From: DASXKD01 sp963734725
Lineage (GTDB): Bacteria; Actinomycetota; Actinomycetes; Streptosporangiales; Streptosporangiaceae
Assembly: GCA_963734725.1 (NCBI GenBank)
Contig: CAVTIX010000020.1
Location: 372,001-436,000, forward strand
DNA length: 64,000 nucleotides
Direction of reading: 5' to 3'
Positions 16,327 through 24,631 of the stretch are shown here, piece by piece (the first letter of the stretch is position 1; each line of letters begins with the position of its first letter). The notes below the pieces were generated by a model. It was not told the DNA's origin. It did not search any database and saw only the letters and a list, made by a program, of their open reading frames with translations. The position numbers were made by a program, and so were the translations under genes.

Positions 16327-18063
16327 GTGACGCTGTTCCGGGTGTGGGCCCCCGAGGCCGCACGCGTGGAAGTGGACATATCCGGCCAGCGGCACCCGAT
16401 GGCGCCCGCGGCCGAGCCGGGCTGGTGGGCGGCCGGGGTGGCAGCGGCCGGCGACGGTGCCGAGTACGGGTTCTGCCTGGATGGTGGTGATCCGCTGCCG
16501 GATCCACGGTCGCCGCGCCAGCCGTTCGGCGTTCAAGGCGCTAGCCGCACGTACGACCATTCCGCCTTCCCCTGGACCGACCGTGGCTGGCGGGGCGGGC
16601 CGCTGCACGGCTCGGTCAGCTACGAGTTGCACGTTGGCACGTTCACTCCCGAGGGGACGCTGGACGCCGCGATCGAACGGCTCGCGCACCTGGGCGGCCT
16701 CGGCGTGGACACCGTCGAGTTGATGCCGGTCGCCGCGTTCCCCGGCGAGCATGGCTGGGGTTACGACGGGATCCATCTATGGGCCGTGCACGAGCCCTAC
16801 GGCGGCCCGGACGCGCTGAAACGGTTCGTGGACGCCTGCCATGCGCGCCGCCTGGCCGTCCTGCTCGACGTCGTGTACAACCACGTCGGCATCGGCAACC
16901 GGCTTGGCGCGTTCGGACCGTACTTCACCGAGGCGCACGTGACGCCGTGGGGCCCGGCGGTGAACCTGGACCAGCCGGGCTCGGACGAGGTGCGCGCGTT
17001 CCTGATCGGGAACGCGCTGATGTGGCTGCGCGACTACCACCTGGACGGGTTGCGGCTGGACGCGGTGCACGCGTTCGAGGACCACCGGGCGATGAACTTC
17101 CTGGAACAGCTCACCGCCGAGGTGCAGGCGCTGGCCGCGCTGCTGAACCGGGACCTGGTGCTGATCGCCGAGTCCGACCTCAACGATCCCCGGCTGGTCA
17201 CCTCGCGGGAGGCCGGCGGGTACGGCCTGACCGCACAGTGGAGCGACGACTTCCACCACGCGGTGCACGCGGCGATCACCGGGGAGCGGCAGGGGTACTA
17301 CTGCGACTTCGGCGCCATGGGCACCCTGGCGCACACGATGACCAGAGTGTTCTTCCACGACGGCCGCTGGTCGGCGTTCCGCGGGCGCAGCCACGGGCGG
17401 CAGGTGGACATCTTCCGGGTGCCCGCCCACCGGTTCCTGTGTTACCTGCAGAACCACGACCAGGTCGGCAACCGGGCCACCGGGGACCGGATCGCCGCCG
17501 ACCTGCGCCCCGACATGATCAAGGTGGGGGCAGGGCTGGTGCTGACCGCCCCGTACACTCCGATGCTGTTCATGGGCGAGGAATGGGGCGCGGACACGCC
17601 CTGGCAGTACTTCACCGACCACGTGGAGCCGTGGCTGGCCGACGCGGTGGCGCAGGGGCGCCGGGAGGAGTTCGCCCGGCACGGCTGGGCCGCCGAGGAC
17701 GTGCCCGACCCGCAGGACAAGGCCACTTTCATCCGGTCCAAGCTGGACTGGTCGCAGCCCGACCAGGACTGGCACCGCGACGTGCTGGCCTGGTACACCG
17801 AGCTGATCGCGCTGCGCCGGGCCAGGCCGGAGCTGACCGACCCGCGCCTGGACCGGGTCCGCGCCGACTACGACGAACAGGAACGCTGGCTGATGGTGCA
17901 GCGCGGACGGCTGCGCATCGTGGCCAACCTGGGCCCGTCCGCGCAGCGGCTGCCGCTGGACGGGCGGGGCGCGGCGGTGCTGGCCGCCTCCTCTCCCGGG
18001 GTCACCCTGGACGGCGACACCGTCGCTGTGCCCGCCGCCACGTTCGCGGTCATCGAGGTCTGA
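16327..18063 (+). CDS. treZ: maltooligosyltrehalose trehalohydrolase TreZ (GH13)
   Basis: 578 residues from GTG 16327, nine bases after the treY stop. TreZ hydrolyses the product of TreY to release trehalose. An N-terminal CBM48-like domain (FRVWAPEAARVEVDI) precedes the barrel. Landmarks are YELHVGTFTPEGTLDAA, DVVYNHVG, GLRLDAVHAF with nucleophile D245, LIAESDLNDP with acid E282, and LQNHDQVGNR with D378. The C-terminal beta domain is present. It closes the cluster, and a hairpin at 18116-18161 follows. With GlgX and TreY it makes trehalose from glycogen, an osmotic and desiccation protectant. Confidence 0.95.
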   Translation: MTLFRVWAPEAARVEVDISGQRHPMAPAAEPGWWAAGVAAAGDGAEYGFCLDGGDPLPDPRSPRQPFGVQGASRTYDHSAFPWTDRGWRGGPLHGSVSYELHVGTFTPEGTLDAAIERLAHLGGLGVDTVELMPVAAFPGEHGWGYDGIHLWAVHEPYGGPDALKRFVDACHARRLAVLLDVVYNHVGIGNRLGAFGPYFTEAHVTPWGPAVNLDQPGSDEVRAFLIGNALMWLRDYHLDGLRLDAVHAFEDHRAMNFLEQLTAEVQALAALLNRDLVLIAESDLNDPRLVTSREAGGYGLTAQWSDDFHHAVHAAITGERQGYYCDFGAMGTLAHTMTRVFFHDGRWSAFRGRSHGRQVDIFRVPAHRFLCYLQNHDQVGNRATGDRIAADLRPDMIKVGAGLVLTAPYTPMLFMGEEWGADTPWQYFTDHVEPWLADAVAQGRREEFARHGWAAEDVPDPQDKATFIRSKLDWSQPDQDWHRDVLAWYTELIALRRARPELTDPRLDRVRADYDEQERWLMVQRGRLRIVANLGPSAQRLPLDGRGAAVLAASSPGVTLDGDTVAVPAATFAVIEV

Positions 18064-18115
18064 GCGCCAGCAGGGAGAGGCCGCCCACTGTCATCGCGGC
18101 CCCGGTGAGCTAGGC

Positions 18116-18161
18116 CGGCGCCGTGCCCCGACCCGGGGCCTTCCCCTGGGGCACGGCGCCG
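18116..18161 (+). terminator. hairpin terminator after treZ
   Basis: Perfect 14-bp stem: CGGCGCCGTGCCCC (18116-18129) pairs with GGGGCACGGCGCCG (18148-18161), loop 18 bases. No T-run follows, which is common for actinobacterial terminators. Confidence 0.65.
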
Positions 18162-18180
18162 CAGCCGCTGGCAGCGAGAT

Positions 18181-18282
18181 TCAGCGGCTGGCCTGGGCGG
18201 CGAACTCCTCGCGGGAGGCCGCCTCGTCCACGGCTTCGGGATCCGGCTCGCTGGCCGCGTCCTGTGCCACGTGTCCTTTCAT
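18181..18282 (-). CDS. possible 33-residue acidic small ORF
   Basis: ATG 18282 to TGA 18181, a hydrophilic, Asp/Glu/Ala-rich peptide with no transmembrane segment. The ribosome site is weak. It could be chance. Confidence 0.2.
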   Translation of the reverse strand: MKGHVAQDAASEPDPEAVDEAASREEFAAQASR

Positions 18283-18613
18283 TTCCGGGAATCGACCGCG
18301 TCTGCCCGACCTGGCGCGGGCTAAACGCCTCGCTGCGCATTGCCGGGCGTCGAACTCCGCACCGGCCGATTCGCGCCCGGACGCATGACCTGCGCTGGCT
18401 GGGTAGTCGAGGGCGCGGAGGAGGATAACGATGACAACATCTCCGAGGCGACCCGCGCCAGCAGATGCCGCGCGGCGACGCCCCGGCCGAGGTAGTAGGC
18501 AACGACCGCGAGCCCGGCGCCCCGGGACGGAGAAGCGCCCTGCCCGCAGGGCATGACCTCGGCATCCAGGATGGTCCATTACCGTTGGGGCCGGGACACC
18601 GTGAGGGAGCAGT

Positions 18614-18994
18614 ATGAGTTTGCCCGCCAGCCAGCAGCGCGTTCTCGATCGCATCGAGGAGGTGCTGAAGAAACGCGAGCCCCGGCTGGTCTCGATGTTC
18701 GCAATGTTCACCCGGCTCAATCTCGGCGAGCGGCTGCCGCGGCTCGAGGCACTGGAATTGGTGCCGTGGTGGTCTCCGCGCCGCTACCGGGGGCGGCTGC
18801 CCGCTCGCGCGGTGCTCTTCCTCTCGCTGGCGATCGCCCTCATCGTGTCGGCCGTCTTCATCGGCATGAGCCAGTCCCCGGACAACTGCCGTACGCCGCT
18901 GACGCCCCACGGTTCGGTGATCGGGGTGTCCCACGCGGGGACGGCGTGCAATGCGCCCGGCGCCAAGACCATGGGCATGGGCCACGGGCCCTAG
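18614..18994 (+). CDS. DUF3040 domain membrane protein
   Basis: 126 residues. GAGGGAG lies just upstream of ATG 18614. The N-terminal VLDRIEEVLKKREPRLVSMF is the DUF3040 signature (E-x-x-L-x-x-x-x-P-x-x-A/S). One clear transmembrane helix (about residues 64-85) is followed by a polar tail with two cysteines (NCRTPLT and GTACNAP). The function is unknown. It converges on the DUF1206 gene. Confidence 0.82.
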   Translation: MSLPASQQRVLDRIEEVLKKREPRLVSMFAMFTRLNLGERLPRLEALELVPWWSPRRYRGRLPARAVLFLSLAIALIVSAVFIGMSQSPDNCRTPLTPHGSVIGVSHAGTACNAPGAKTMGMGHGP

Positions 18995-19091
18995 CCACCG
19001 GCGCCAGCCGCACGCGCCTGCGCCCTGTCCGCGGCGGCGTTCTGCCTGTGGGATAGCCGGGCAGGCGCTCGCAGGGTGCGCAGCGACCCGG

Positions 19092-19934
19092 TTACAGCCG
19101 ACGCCAGCGGGACTCCGCCAGCGAGTAGATGCCGAACATGACCAGGCCGACGGCCACCAGGACGAGCAGCCAGGGCCCGGCCGGGGTCTTGGTGAACGCC
19201 CGCAGCGTGGCGTCGATGCCTTTGGCCTTATGGGCATTAGCGGTGACCGCGGCGATCAGCAGGAACAGCCCGGCGGCGCCGAACACGATGCCGCGCGCGA
19301 TCCCGCCGATCCGGCCGAGGAAGGTCACGACCTTCCGCGTCTGCGGGCTCATCTCACCGGTCTTGATCTCCTCGATGAACTTCTTCTCGAAGGCGCGCCA
19401 CGCCAGCCACGCGCCGACCCCGATGAGTACAACGCCCACGATGCCCACCAGGATCCGGCCGCCCGGCTCGCGCATCGCGGTGGCGGTGAGGTCCACCGAC
19501 TGCTTGTTCGAGGACTTCGGCGCGCCCAGGCCGAGTGCGTACTTCGTGATGAAGAAGGCGATGACGCCGTACAGCACCGCCTTGAAGCCGGCGATCAGCC
19601 GGTGGCTGGCCTTGCGGCCGTCCGCCCCGGGGCCGCTGTACAGGGCTTCGGAGAGCCGCCACAGCGCCAGCCCGGTGAAGCCGATCACCAGCAGCCACAG
19701 CAGTACGGTGCCGAACGGCGTGTGGCCGACCACCCGCACGGCGCCGCTCTGGTCGGCCTTGTGGCCGCCGTTCCCGAAGGCGATCTCGATCGCCAGGACG
19801 CCGATGAGCGCGTATATGACACCGCGGGCGGCGAACCCGGCGCGCGCCAGCCAGTCCACGTAGCGGCTGTTGGCGGCCCTACGACCGGCGTCTTTGGCCT
19901 CACTGGCCCTATGCCGGGCTGTTGGTGTAACCAC
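19092..19934 (-). CDS. DUF1206 domain membrane protein
   Basis: 280 residues from GTG 19934, which has AAGGAGG seven bases upstream; a longer start at 19961 has none. Three DUF1206 repeats, each of two transmembrane helices, are seen: RAGFAARGVIYALIGVLAI, FKAVLYGVIAFFITKYALG and GRIGGIARGIVFGAAGLFLL, with GFTGLALWRLSEALY and VGLVMFGIYSLAE as second helices. It is an integral membrane protein of unknown function. A GTTT-N15-GGGCAG element lies 27-51 bases upstream and faces away from the one for the SDR gene. Confidence 0.88.
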   Translation of the reverse strand: MVTPTARHRASEAKDAGRRAANSRYVDWLARAGFAARGVIYALIGVLAIEIAFGNGGHKADQSGAVRVVGHTPFGTVLLWLLVIGFTGLALWRLSEALYSGPGADGRKASHRLIAGFKAVLYGVIAFFITKYALGLGAPKSSNKQSVDLTATAMREPGGRILVGIVGVVLIGVGAWLAWRAFEKKFIEEIKTGEMSPQTRKVVTFLGRIGGIARGIVFGAAGLFLLIAAVTANAHKAKGIDATLRAFTKTPAGPWLLVLVAVGLVMFGIYSLAESRWRRL

Positions 19935-19960
19935 GTCGCCTCCTTGAAGACGCACCCCCA

Positions 19961-19985
19961 CTGCCCGCGGCGGCCGGCCCTAAAC
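19961..19985 (-). promoter_or_regulatory. possible sigma-B-like promoter of the DUF1206 gene
   Basis: Minus strand GTTT (19985-19982), 15 bases, GGGCAG (19966-19961), 27 bases before GTG 19934. It is back to back with the promoter at 19992. Confidence 0.48.
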
Positions 19986-19991
19986 GGCGGT

Positions 19992-20015
19992 GTTTGCCGC
20001 CGTATACGGGGGTAG
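19992..20015 (+). promoter_or_regulatory. sigma-B-like promoter of the SDR gene
   Basis: GTTT (19992-19995), 14 bases, GGGTAG (20010-20015), close to the actinobacterial sigma-B/SigF consensus. Its expected transcription start, near 20022, favours ATG 20055. Confidence 0.55.
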
Positions 20016-20054
20016 CGAGATGGCCGACCTTTATTCATGCGGAAGCGGGAATCC

Positions 20055-21068
20055 ATGGAAAGCCAGACAGTGGTCATCACCGGGGCCAGCGCGGGGATCG
20101 GGCGGGCCACCGCCCGCCTCTTCGGCGAACGCGGCGCGAGCGTCGGCCTGATCGCCCGCGGCCAGGCCGGCCTGGACGCGGCGGCGCACGAGGTCGACCA
20201 GGCCGGCGGCAAGGCCCTGGCGGTCAGCGCCGACGTCAGTGACTACGAGCAGGTCACCGAAGCAGCCCGGCAGATCGAAAAGCGCCTCGGGCCGATCGAC
20301 ATCTGGGTCAACGTCGCGTTCACCTCGGTGTTCGCGCCGTTCGCCGAGATCACGGCGGAGGAGTTCCGCCGGGTGACCGAGGTCAGCTACCTGGGGTTCG
20401 TGTACGGCACGATGGCGGCGCTGAGCCGGATGCGGCCCCGCGGCCGGGGCACGATCGTGCAAGTCGGCTCCGCGCTCGGGGAACGCAGCATTCCGTTGCA
20501 GTCGGCCTACTGCGGAGCCAAGCACGCGATCAACGGCTTCACCTCCTCGCTGCGCTGTGAGCTGCTGCACGAGGGCTCCGGCGTGCACGTGACCGTTGCG
20601 CAGATGCCGGCCGTGAACACCCCGCAGTTCTCCTGGGTGCGGTCCAAGCTGCCGAAACACCCGCAGCCGGTGCCGCCGATCTACCAGCCGGAGGTGGCCG
20701 CGCGCGGCGTCGTCTACGCCGCCGATCACCCCCGCCGCAGGCAGTACTGGGTGGGCGCGACCACGGCCGCGACCATCCTCGCCAACCGGGTGGCCCCGGC
20801 CCTGCTGGACCGCTACTTGGCCCGCACCGGCTACGGTTCCCAGCAGACCTCGGAGCCGGCCGACCCGGGGCGGCCGGACAACCTGCTCCAGCCGGTCGAT
20901 GGGACCAATGGCCACGATTTCGGCGCCCATGGCGCCTTCGACGGCCGTTCCCATGACCACAGCACGCAGGCATGGCTGTCGCGCCACGCCGGGCTGTCCT
21001 CGGCGGTGCTCGGCGGCGCGGCCGTCGCCGGAGGGGCCCTCGCCGGGTGGCTGGCCCAGCGCCGGTGA
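20055..21068 (+). CDS. short-chain dehydrogenase/reductase (SDR)
   Basis: 337 residues from ATG 20055; ATG 20037 is in frame but leaves little leader after the predicted promoter. The Rossmann motif TGASAGIG (residues 9-16) and the catalytic S139, Y152 and K156 (YCGAK) are in place, so it is a classical SDR using NAD(P)H. Residues after about 260 form a long extension with a histidine-rich stretch and a final small hydrophobic helix ending in AGWLAQRR, which may anchor the protein. The substrate is unknown. The next gene begins by a GTGA overlap. Confidence 0.9.
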   Translation: MESQTVVITGASAGIGRATARLFGERGASVGLIARGQAGLDAAAHEVDQAGGKALAVSADVSDYEQVTEAARQIEKRLGPIDIWVNVAFTSVFAPFAEITAEEFRRVTEVSYLGFVYGTMAALSRMRPRGRGTIVQVGSALGERSIPLQSAYCGAKHAINGFTSSLRCELLHEGSGVHVTVAQMPAVNTPQFSWVRSKLPKHPQPVPPIYQPEVAARGVVYAADHPRRRQYWVGATTAATILANRVAPALLDRYLARTGYGSQQTSEPADPGRPDNLLQPVDGTNGHDFGAHGAFDGRSHDHSTQAWLSRHAGLSSAVLGGAAVAGGALAGWLAQRR

Positions 21069-21535
21069 GTGGCGCCACACCGGTGCCCGCTACCGGCATG
21101 AAAGCTGCCGCCTCGGGCACCGGCTCGCCGCCGACCGCGCCGGCGCCCGAGGCGGCGCCTGACCCTCTGCTGAGCCCCACGCTGGCCCCGCGCCTGTTGT
21201 TCCCGGCGGTCCGGGCCAGCTACGGCGCCGCCCTGCTATGCGCCCCCGGGCTGGCGCTGGGCCTGTGCACCAACGAGGCCTCCAGCCCGAGAGCCAGGGC
21301 GGTGGTGCGGTTCCTCGGCGTCCGGCACCTCGTCCAGGCAGTCCTGACACTCTGGCGGCCGCGTCGCAAGGTGCTCGCGGTGGGCGCCGGGATCGACGGG
21401 TGCCATGCCGCGTCGATGCTGGCCCTGGCCGCCGCCGATCCGCACCTGCGCCGGGCCGGCCTCGCCGACGCCGTGGCCGCCACCGCCTTCACGGCCGCGG
21501 GCGCGGCCATCGCAAGCGCGCGGCCGCCGAGGTAA
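21065..21535 (+). CDS. hypothetical membrane-associated protein
   Basis: 156 residues from GTG 21065, chosen because it overlaps the SDR stop as GTGA; ATG 21098 is an alternative. The first 40 residues are Ala/Pro-rich. The rest has hydrophobic helices (YGAALLCAPGLALGLC, GCHAASMLALAAADPHLRRA, DAVAATAFTAAGAAIA) with the conserved-looking ARAVVRFLGVRHLVQAVL. Not assigned to a named family. A palindrome after the stop separates it from the convergent AI-2E-type gene. Confidence 0.6.
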   Translation: MSGATPVPATGMKAAASGTGSPPTAPAPEAAPDPLLSPTLAPRLLFPAVRASYGAALLCAPGLALGLCTNEASSPRARAVVRFLGVRHLVQAVLTLWRPRRKVLAVGAGIDGCHAASMLALAAADPHLRRAGLADAVAATAFTAAGAAIASARPPR

Positions 21536-21601
21536 CCACCACTGCCAGCCTCGGCGGCCGCGTCTCATCCCCATTGTCCGCCCGCCCGGCCCACAGACCC
21601 G

Positions 21602-21629
21602 CCTGGCTGACCCGATCGGGTCAGCCGGG
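21602..21629. terminator. bidirectional hairpin between convergent genes
   Basis: Palindrome CCTGGCTGACCC-GATC-GGGTCAGCCGGG, perfect over the inner 22 bases (21605-21626) and extended by GC and GU pairs. It lies between stops at 21535 (+) and 21635 (-). Confidence 0.6.
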
Positions 21630-21634
21630 CGCGG

Positions 21635-22870
21635 TCAGCTCCGGTCCAGTCGGCGGAACGCGACCTCGTCCAGCAGCAGCCGCAGCGCTGCAGCGACCGG
21701 GATCGCCACCAGCGCGCCGACGATGCCCATGAGCGCCCCGCCGACCAGCACGGCCACCAGGGACACCACCGCGGGCACCTTGACCGTGCTGCCCATGATC
21801 CGCGGGACCAGCAGGTAGTCCTCGGCGAGCCGGTATGCGATGTAGAACGCCAGCGTGGCAATCGCGACCGGCAGCGACACGGTCAGCGCGACGAGGGTCA
21901 CCACCGCGCCGCCGATCGTGGAGCCGATGACCGGAATCAGGTCCATGATCGCCACAAACAGGCCCAGCAGGATCGGATAGGGGATGCCGAAGGCGAGCAT
22001 CCACAGGTAGGTGCCGAGCCCGGCGACCACCGAAGTGACCACGTTGCCCAGCACGAACCCGCCCACCTTGGTGAAGATCTCGTCCCCGATCAGAATCGCC
22101 CGTGCCCGGCGGGAGTGCGGCGCCAGCCGGTAGACGAACAGTTTGATCTGCGGCATCCCGGCCAGGAAGTAGATCACCAGGACGATCACGGCCAGCGTGG
22201 AGGCCAGGGCGCCGAGCACCAGCGCCCCGGCACCCAGCACCCCCCCGACCAGCGAGCTGCCCCGGGTGGCGAGCAGGTGCGACAGGCGCTGCTCGACGTG
22301 GTACTTCAAGTTCAGCCGGCCAAGCTGTGAATTGTGATCTTGGAGGGCGTGCGCGTAGTGCGGCAGCTCGGCGATCAGGTTGGCGGTCTGCGCGGCGAGC
22401 GGCGGGATCGCCGCCGCCAGGAACCCGCCGATCACCCCGATCATGCCCAGCAGCACGACGATCACCGCCGCCCACCGAGGCACCCGGCGCCTGGTCAGCC
22501 AGTTCACCACAGGGTCCAGGCCGACGGCGATGAACAGGGCCAGGCCGATGAGCACTAGCACCGAGCGCGCTCTGATGACCAGCTCCACCAGGGCAATGGT
22601 GACCACGACCCCGCCCGCGCCGGCCATGCCGATGAAGAACGGCGAGCGGCGGTTCATCGGCCGGCCCAGCCGGCCCAGGCCGCCGGTCTCCTCGGCTTGG
22701 GCCTCGGCGGCCTGGGCCGCTTCCCGCATCCGCCCCATACCCGGCTCCGGCCTGGCGTCTCCGCCGTCCTCGGTGGCCGCCAGCAGTTCGCTCACCGTTC
22801 CAGGCGGATCGGCATTTCCTGCGGAACGGCCGGCGCGGGGCCGGTCCGTTTCGCGGGCTGTCTCGCTCAC
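21635..22870 (-). CDS. AI-2E family transporter (UPF0118-type)
   Basis: 411 residues from GTG 22870; the start is uncertain because the first 70 residues are polar and an upstream in-frame ATG exists at 22981. The family fold follows: two helices (GVVVTIALVELVIRA, LVLIGLALFIAVGLDPVVNWL), then a third with a periplasmic-type helical region, and the C-terminal core with VYRLAPHSRRARA, GNVVTSVVAGLGTYLW, GIPYPILLGLFVAIMDLIPVIGS and VPRIMGSTVKVPAVVSLVAVL. Family members include TqsA and Na+/H+ antiporters, so the name does not prove AI-2 transport. Confidence 0.88.
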   Translation of the reverse strand: MSETARETDRPRAGRSAGNADPPGTVSELLAATEDGGDARPEPGMGRMREAAQAAEAQAEETGGLGRLGRPMNRRSPFFIGMAGAGGVVVTIALVELVIRARSVLVLIGLALFIAVGLDPVVNWLTRRRVPRWAAVIVVLLGMIGVIGGFLAAAIPPLAAQTANLIAELPHYAHALQDHNSQLGRLNLKYHVEQRLSHLLATRGSSLVGGVLGAGALVLGALASTLAVIVLVIYFLAGMPQIKLFVYRLAPHSRRARAILIGDEIFTKVGGFVLGNVVTSVVAGLGTYLWMLAFGIPYPILLGLFVAIMDLIPVIGSTIGGAVVTLVALTVSLPVAIATLAFYIAYRLAEDYLLVPRIMGSTVKVPAVVSLVAVLVGGALMGIVGALVAIPVAAALRLLLDEVAFRRLDRS

Positions 22871-22880
22871 CTCGCCCGGC

Positions 22881-23000
22881 CTAGCCACGGTCGTCCCGGG
22901 CCTCGTCCTGGCCCGGCAGCCGGGATGGGGCGCGTGGCGAGGGCCAGGCCTGCCCGGTATCGCGGCGCTCGGCGTCACCACCGTCGTGCGTCCGGTTCAT
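22881..23000 (-). CDS. possible 39-residue hydrophilic small ORF
   Basis: ATG 23000 is preceded by GAGGGTGG at good spacing. The peptide is charged and disorder-like, and it ends ten bases before the AI-2E-type start. Coding is not established. Confidence 0.25.
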   Translation of the reverse strand: MNRTHDGGDAERRDTGQAWPSPRAPSRLPGQDEARDDRG

Positions 23001-23212
23001 CTTCCGCCACCCTCTTTCACTGCCGCGCCACACTTCCCTGCCGAAGGCGCGCCGCGGGCGGTCCGCTGGCAATGGGTGTTAGCACTACCCCGGTCGCCGC
23101 CGCATTCACATCGGGGCGGCCGGCGTCGTCGGACTCGTCGTGCCGCCGTGCACGGAAGAATGGCTGCGCTGTGCCCGGCGCGCCAGGTGAGCACGCCGAA
23201 ACGGGGCTGCAA

Positions 23213-23246
23213 CGGCGCCGGCCGGGAGATGTCCCGGCCGGCGCCG
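23213..23246 (-). terminator. hairpin terminator after the 75-residue gene
   Basis: Perfect 15-bp stem CGGCGCCGGCCGGGA (23213-23227) and TCCCGGCCGGCGCCG (23232-23246) with a four-base loop, 15 bases beyond the stop at 23261. Confidence 0.75.
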
Positions 23247-23260
23247 CGGCTTGCGAGCTG

Positions 23261-23488
23261 TCAGCCGAGCCTTGCCCGCAGCATCTGCTTACCGAGTTCT
23301 GCGCCCTTGCAACTGTCCGACTGAGCCTTGCGGAAGAACTCCGCCAGTTCGCGGTCGCCTTCCCGCTCCGCGTCGGCGATGTAGGCCTCCAGCCACAGCG
23401 CGTTGCTGAGGCATGCCTCGGTGAACCAGATGAGGTTGTAGTCCTTGCCGGTCGTGCCGGTGATGTGACCGGTCTCTGGGCTGGTCAT
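23261..23488 (-). CDS. small conserved helical protein
   Basis: 75 residues with AGGAGG six bases before ATG 23488. The protein is rich in helix-forming residues (DYNLIWFTEACLSNALWLEA, then AEREGDRELAEFFRKAQS) and looks like one or two ferritin-like helices. I recall similar small actinobacterial proteins but no named function. It follows the hemerythrin gene in the same direction, 66 bases away, and may be cotranscribed with it. Confidence 0.65.
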   Translation of the reverse strand: MTSPETGHITGTTGKDYNLIWFTEACLSNALWLEAYIADAEREGDRELAEFFRKAQSDSCKGAELGKQMLRARLG

Positions 23489-23554
23489 TGAACCTCCTCT
23501 CGGCCGGGCCCCCGGCGCCCGGGGCCGGGCCTCCGGCGTGATGCCGGATGGGAG

Positions 23555-24127
23555 TCAGGCCTGGCCCCGGCCGGTCGCGGCGTCCCGGGCCCGGTCGGCC
23601 GCACCAGCGGCCGGCCCCGCCGTCTTCAGCACGCCCGGTGAGGCTGGGGTGTGCGGGTGCGGCCGGGTCGGCGCGGTCTTCTTGGCCTGCTCCAGGCTGT
23701 CCCCGAGCTCGGCGGCTTCGGTCTCGGTCATGGCGGACCGAAGGGCAGGCCACACCCGCGTTTCCTCGAACGCGATGTGGTCCCGGGCGGCCTTGATGAA
23801 CTCGCCGAGCAGCCGGTCGAACTCTGGGTTGTCCGCGTCGAGTTTGTCCAGCTTGGCGAGTACCTCTTTGCCTTCCTGCTCCTGACTGATGGCCTGGTCG
23901 GCGAGCTTGTCGCCGTCCGGCAGTAGCTTCCGCACGGCCGGCCAGAAATACATCTCCTCGACCGCCTCGTGCTTGGACTCCTCGATGACGAGTGTCTCGG
24001 CCATCTTCTTGCGTGCCGCAAGAAGGCTGTCATTGACGCCCGACGCCGCCGGCGCTGCCTCGAATTGGGAGAGCAGTCGCTTGACCTGCTCGTGATCACT
24101 GGCTAGTACGTCGAATGCGCTTGGCAT
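23555..24127 (-). CDS. hemerythrin HHE domain protein
   Basis: 190 residues from ATG 24127, with GGGGAGGAAAG upstream; a longer frame to 24214 has no such site. Two HHE motifs are visible: SDHEQVKRLL at the start (H12) and ESKHEAVEEMYFWPAVRK, with RDHIAFEETRVWPALR giving the second half. These histidines and glutamates bind a di-iron centre that senses or handles oxygen, NO or peroxide. The last 45 residues are Ala/Pro/Thr-rich and probably disordered. A GTTT-N14-GGGAAG element lies upstream. Confidence 0.9.
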   Translation of the reverse strand: MPSAFDVLASDHEQVKRLLSQFEAAPAASGVNDSLLAARKKMAETLVIEESKHEAVEEMYFWPAVRKLLPDGDKLADQAISQEQEGKEVLAKLDKLDADNPEFDRLLGEFIKAARDHIAFEETRVWPALRSAMTETEAAELGDSLEQAKKTAPTRPHPHTPASPGVLKTAGPAAGAADRARDAATGRGQA

Positions 24128-24169
24128 GCTTTCCTCCCCGTCTGTTTGCGGTTGGTGTTCCCCGTGCGG

Positions 24170-24193
24170 CTTCCCCAGCCAGGGGGGATAAAC
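24170..24193 (-). promoter_or_regulatory. possible sigma-B-like promoter of the hemerythrin gene, GGGAAG form
   Basis: Minus strand GTTT (24193-24190), 14 bases, GGGAAG (24175-24170). A 14-base perfect palindrome, CTCGCCCGGGCGAG (24194-24207), lies directly upstream and could be a regulator site. Confidence 0.33.
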
Positions 24194-24406
24194 CTCGCCC
24201 GGGCGAGTCGTCACCGGCCAGGGTCAGCCGTGACGGGTCAGCATGCGGATGACGGCGCGCTCGGCCGCCCCTCGGGTGGCCAGTTCTCCGAACTCGCAGG
24301 ATCTCGCTCAGGTAGGCGTTGATATCGGCCGCGGATCAGCGGGATCCGCCACGTCGCCTTCACCTGAGCACCTCGCCATCTACCGGCATCCTGTCCGCCG
24401 GACAGC

Positions 24407-24430
24407 GTTTGTTTTCCGCGGCAGGGGCAG
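24407..24430 (+). promoter_or_regulatory. possible sigma-B-like promoter of the small hydrophobic protein gene
   Basis: GTTT (24407-24410), 14 bases, GGGCAG (24425-24430), 30 bases before GTG 24461. The rest of the 333-base gap from 24128 holds the hemerythrin promoter and no gene. Confidence 0.45.
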
Positions 24431-24460
24431 AAGAAACGTGCCAATCGAAAGGAGCTTGCC

Positions 24461-24631
24461 GTGCTGCTCATCATCGCGGTCCTGCTGCTCGCCCTGATCC
24501 TGTTCGGTATCGGGTTTGCGGTCCACGTCCTGTGGTGGATCGCGCTCATCGTGCTTGCCCTCTGGCTGCTCGGGTTCCTGTTCCGGTCGGCCGGGGGGGC
24601 AGGGTCACGTCGCCGCTGGTACCGGTGGTAG
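24461..24631 (+). CDS. small hydrophobic membrane protein (actinobacterial hydrophobic protein family)
   Basis: 56 residues from GTG 24461, with AAAGGAG (24448-24454) upstream. Two nearly contiguous transmembrane helices (LIIAVLLLALILFGIGFAV, then LWWIALIVLALWLLGFL) end in RSAGGAGSRRRWYRW, the characteristic C-terminus of a small protein common in Streptomyces and relatives, akin to the lmo0937-type stress peptides. The function is unknown; the family is often stress-induced. Confidence 0.8.
   Translation: MLLIIAVLLLALILFGIGFAVHVLWWIALIVLALWLLGFLFRSAGGAGSRRRWYRW

Larger units (their letters stand above)
18064..18613. other. intergenic region between treZ and the DUF3040 gene
   Basis: 550 bases. 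It contains the terminator-like hairpin at 18116-18161 and a weak short ORF on the minus strand (18181-18282). Nothing else was recognised. Confidence 0.5.
22871..23260. other. intergenic region upstream of the AI-2E-type gene
   Basis: 390 bases. It holds a weak short ORF (22881-23000, minus) and a strong hairpin (23213-23246). Nothing else was recognised. Confidence 0.45.
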
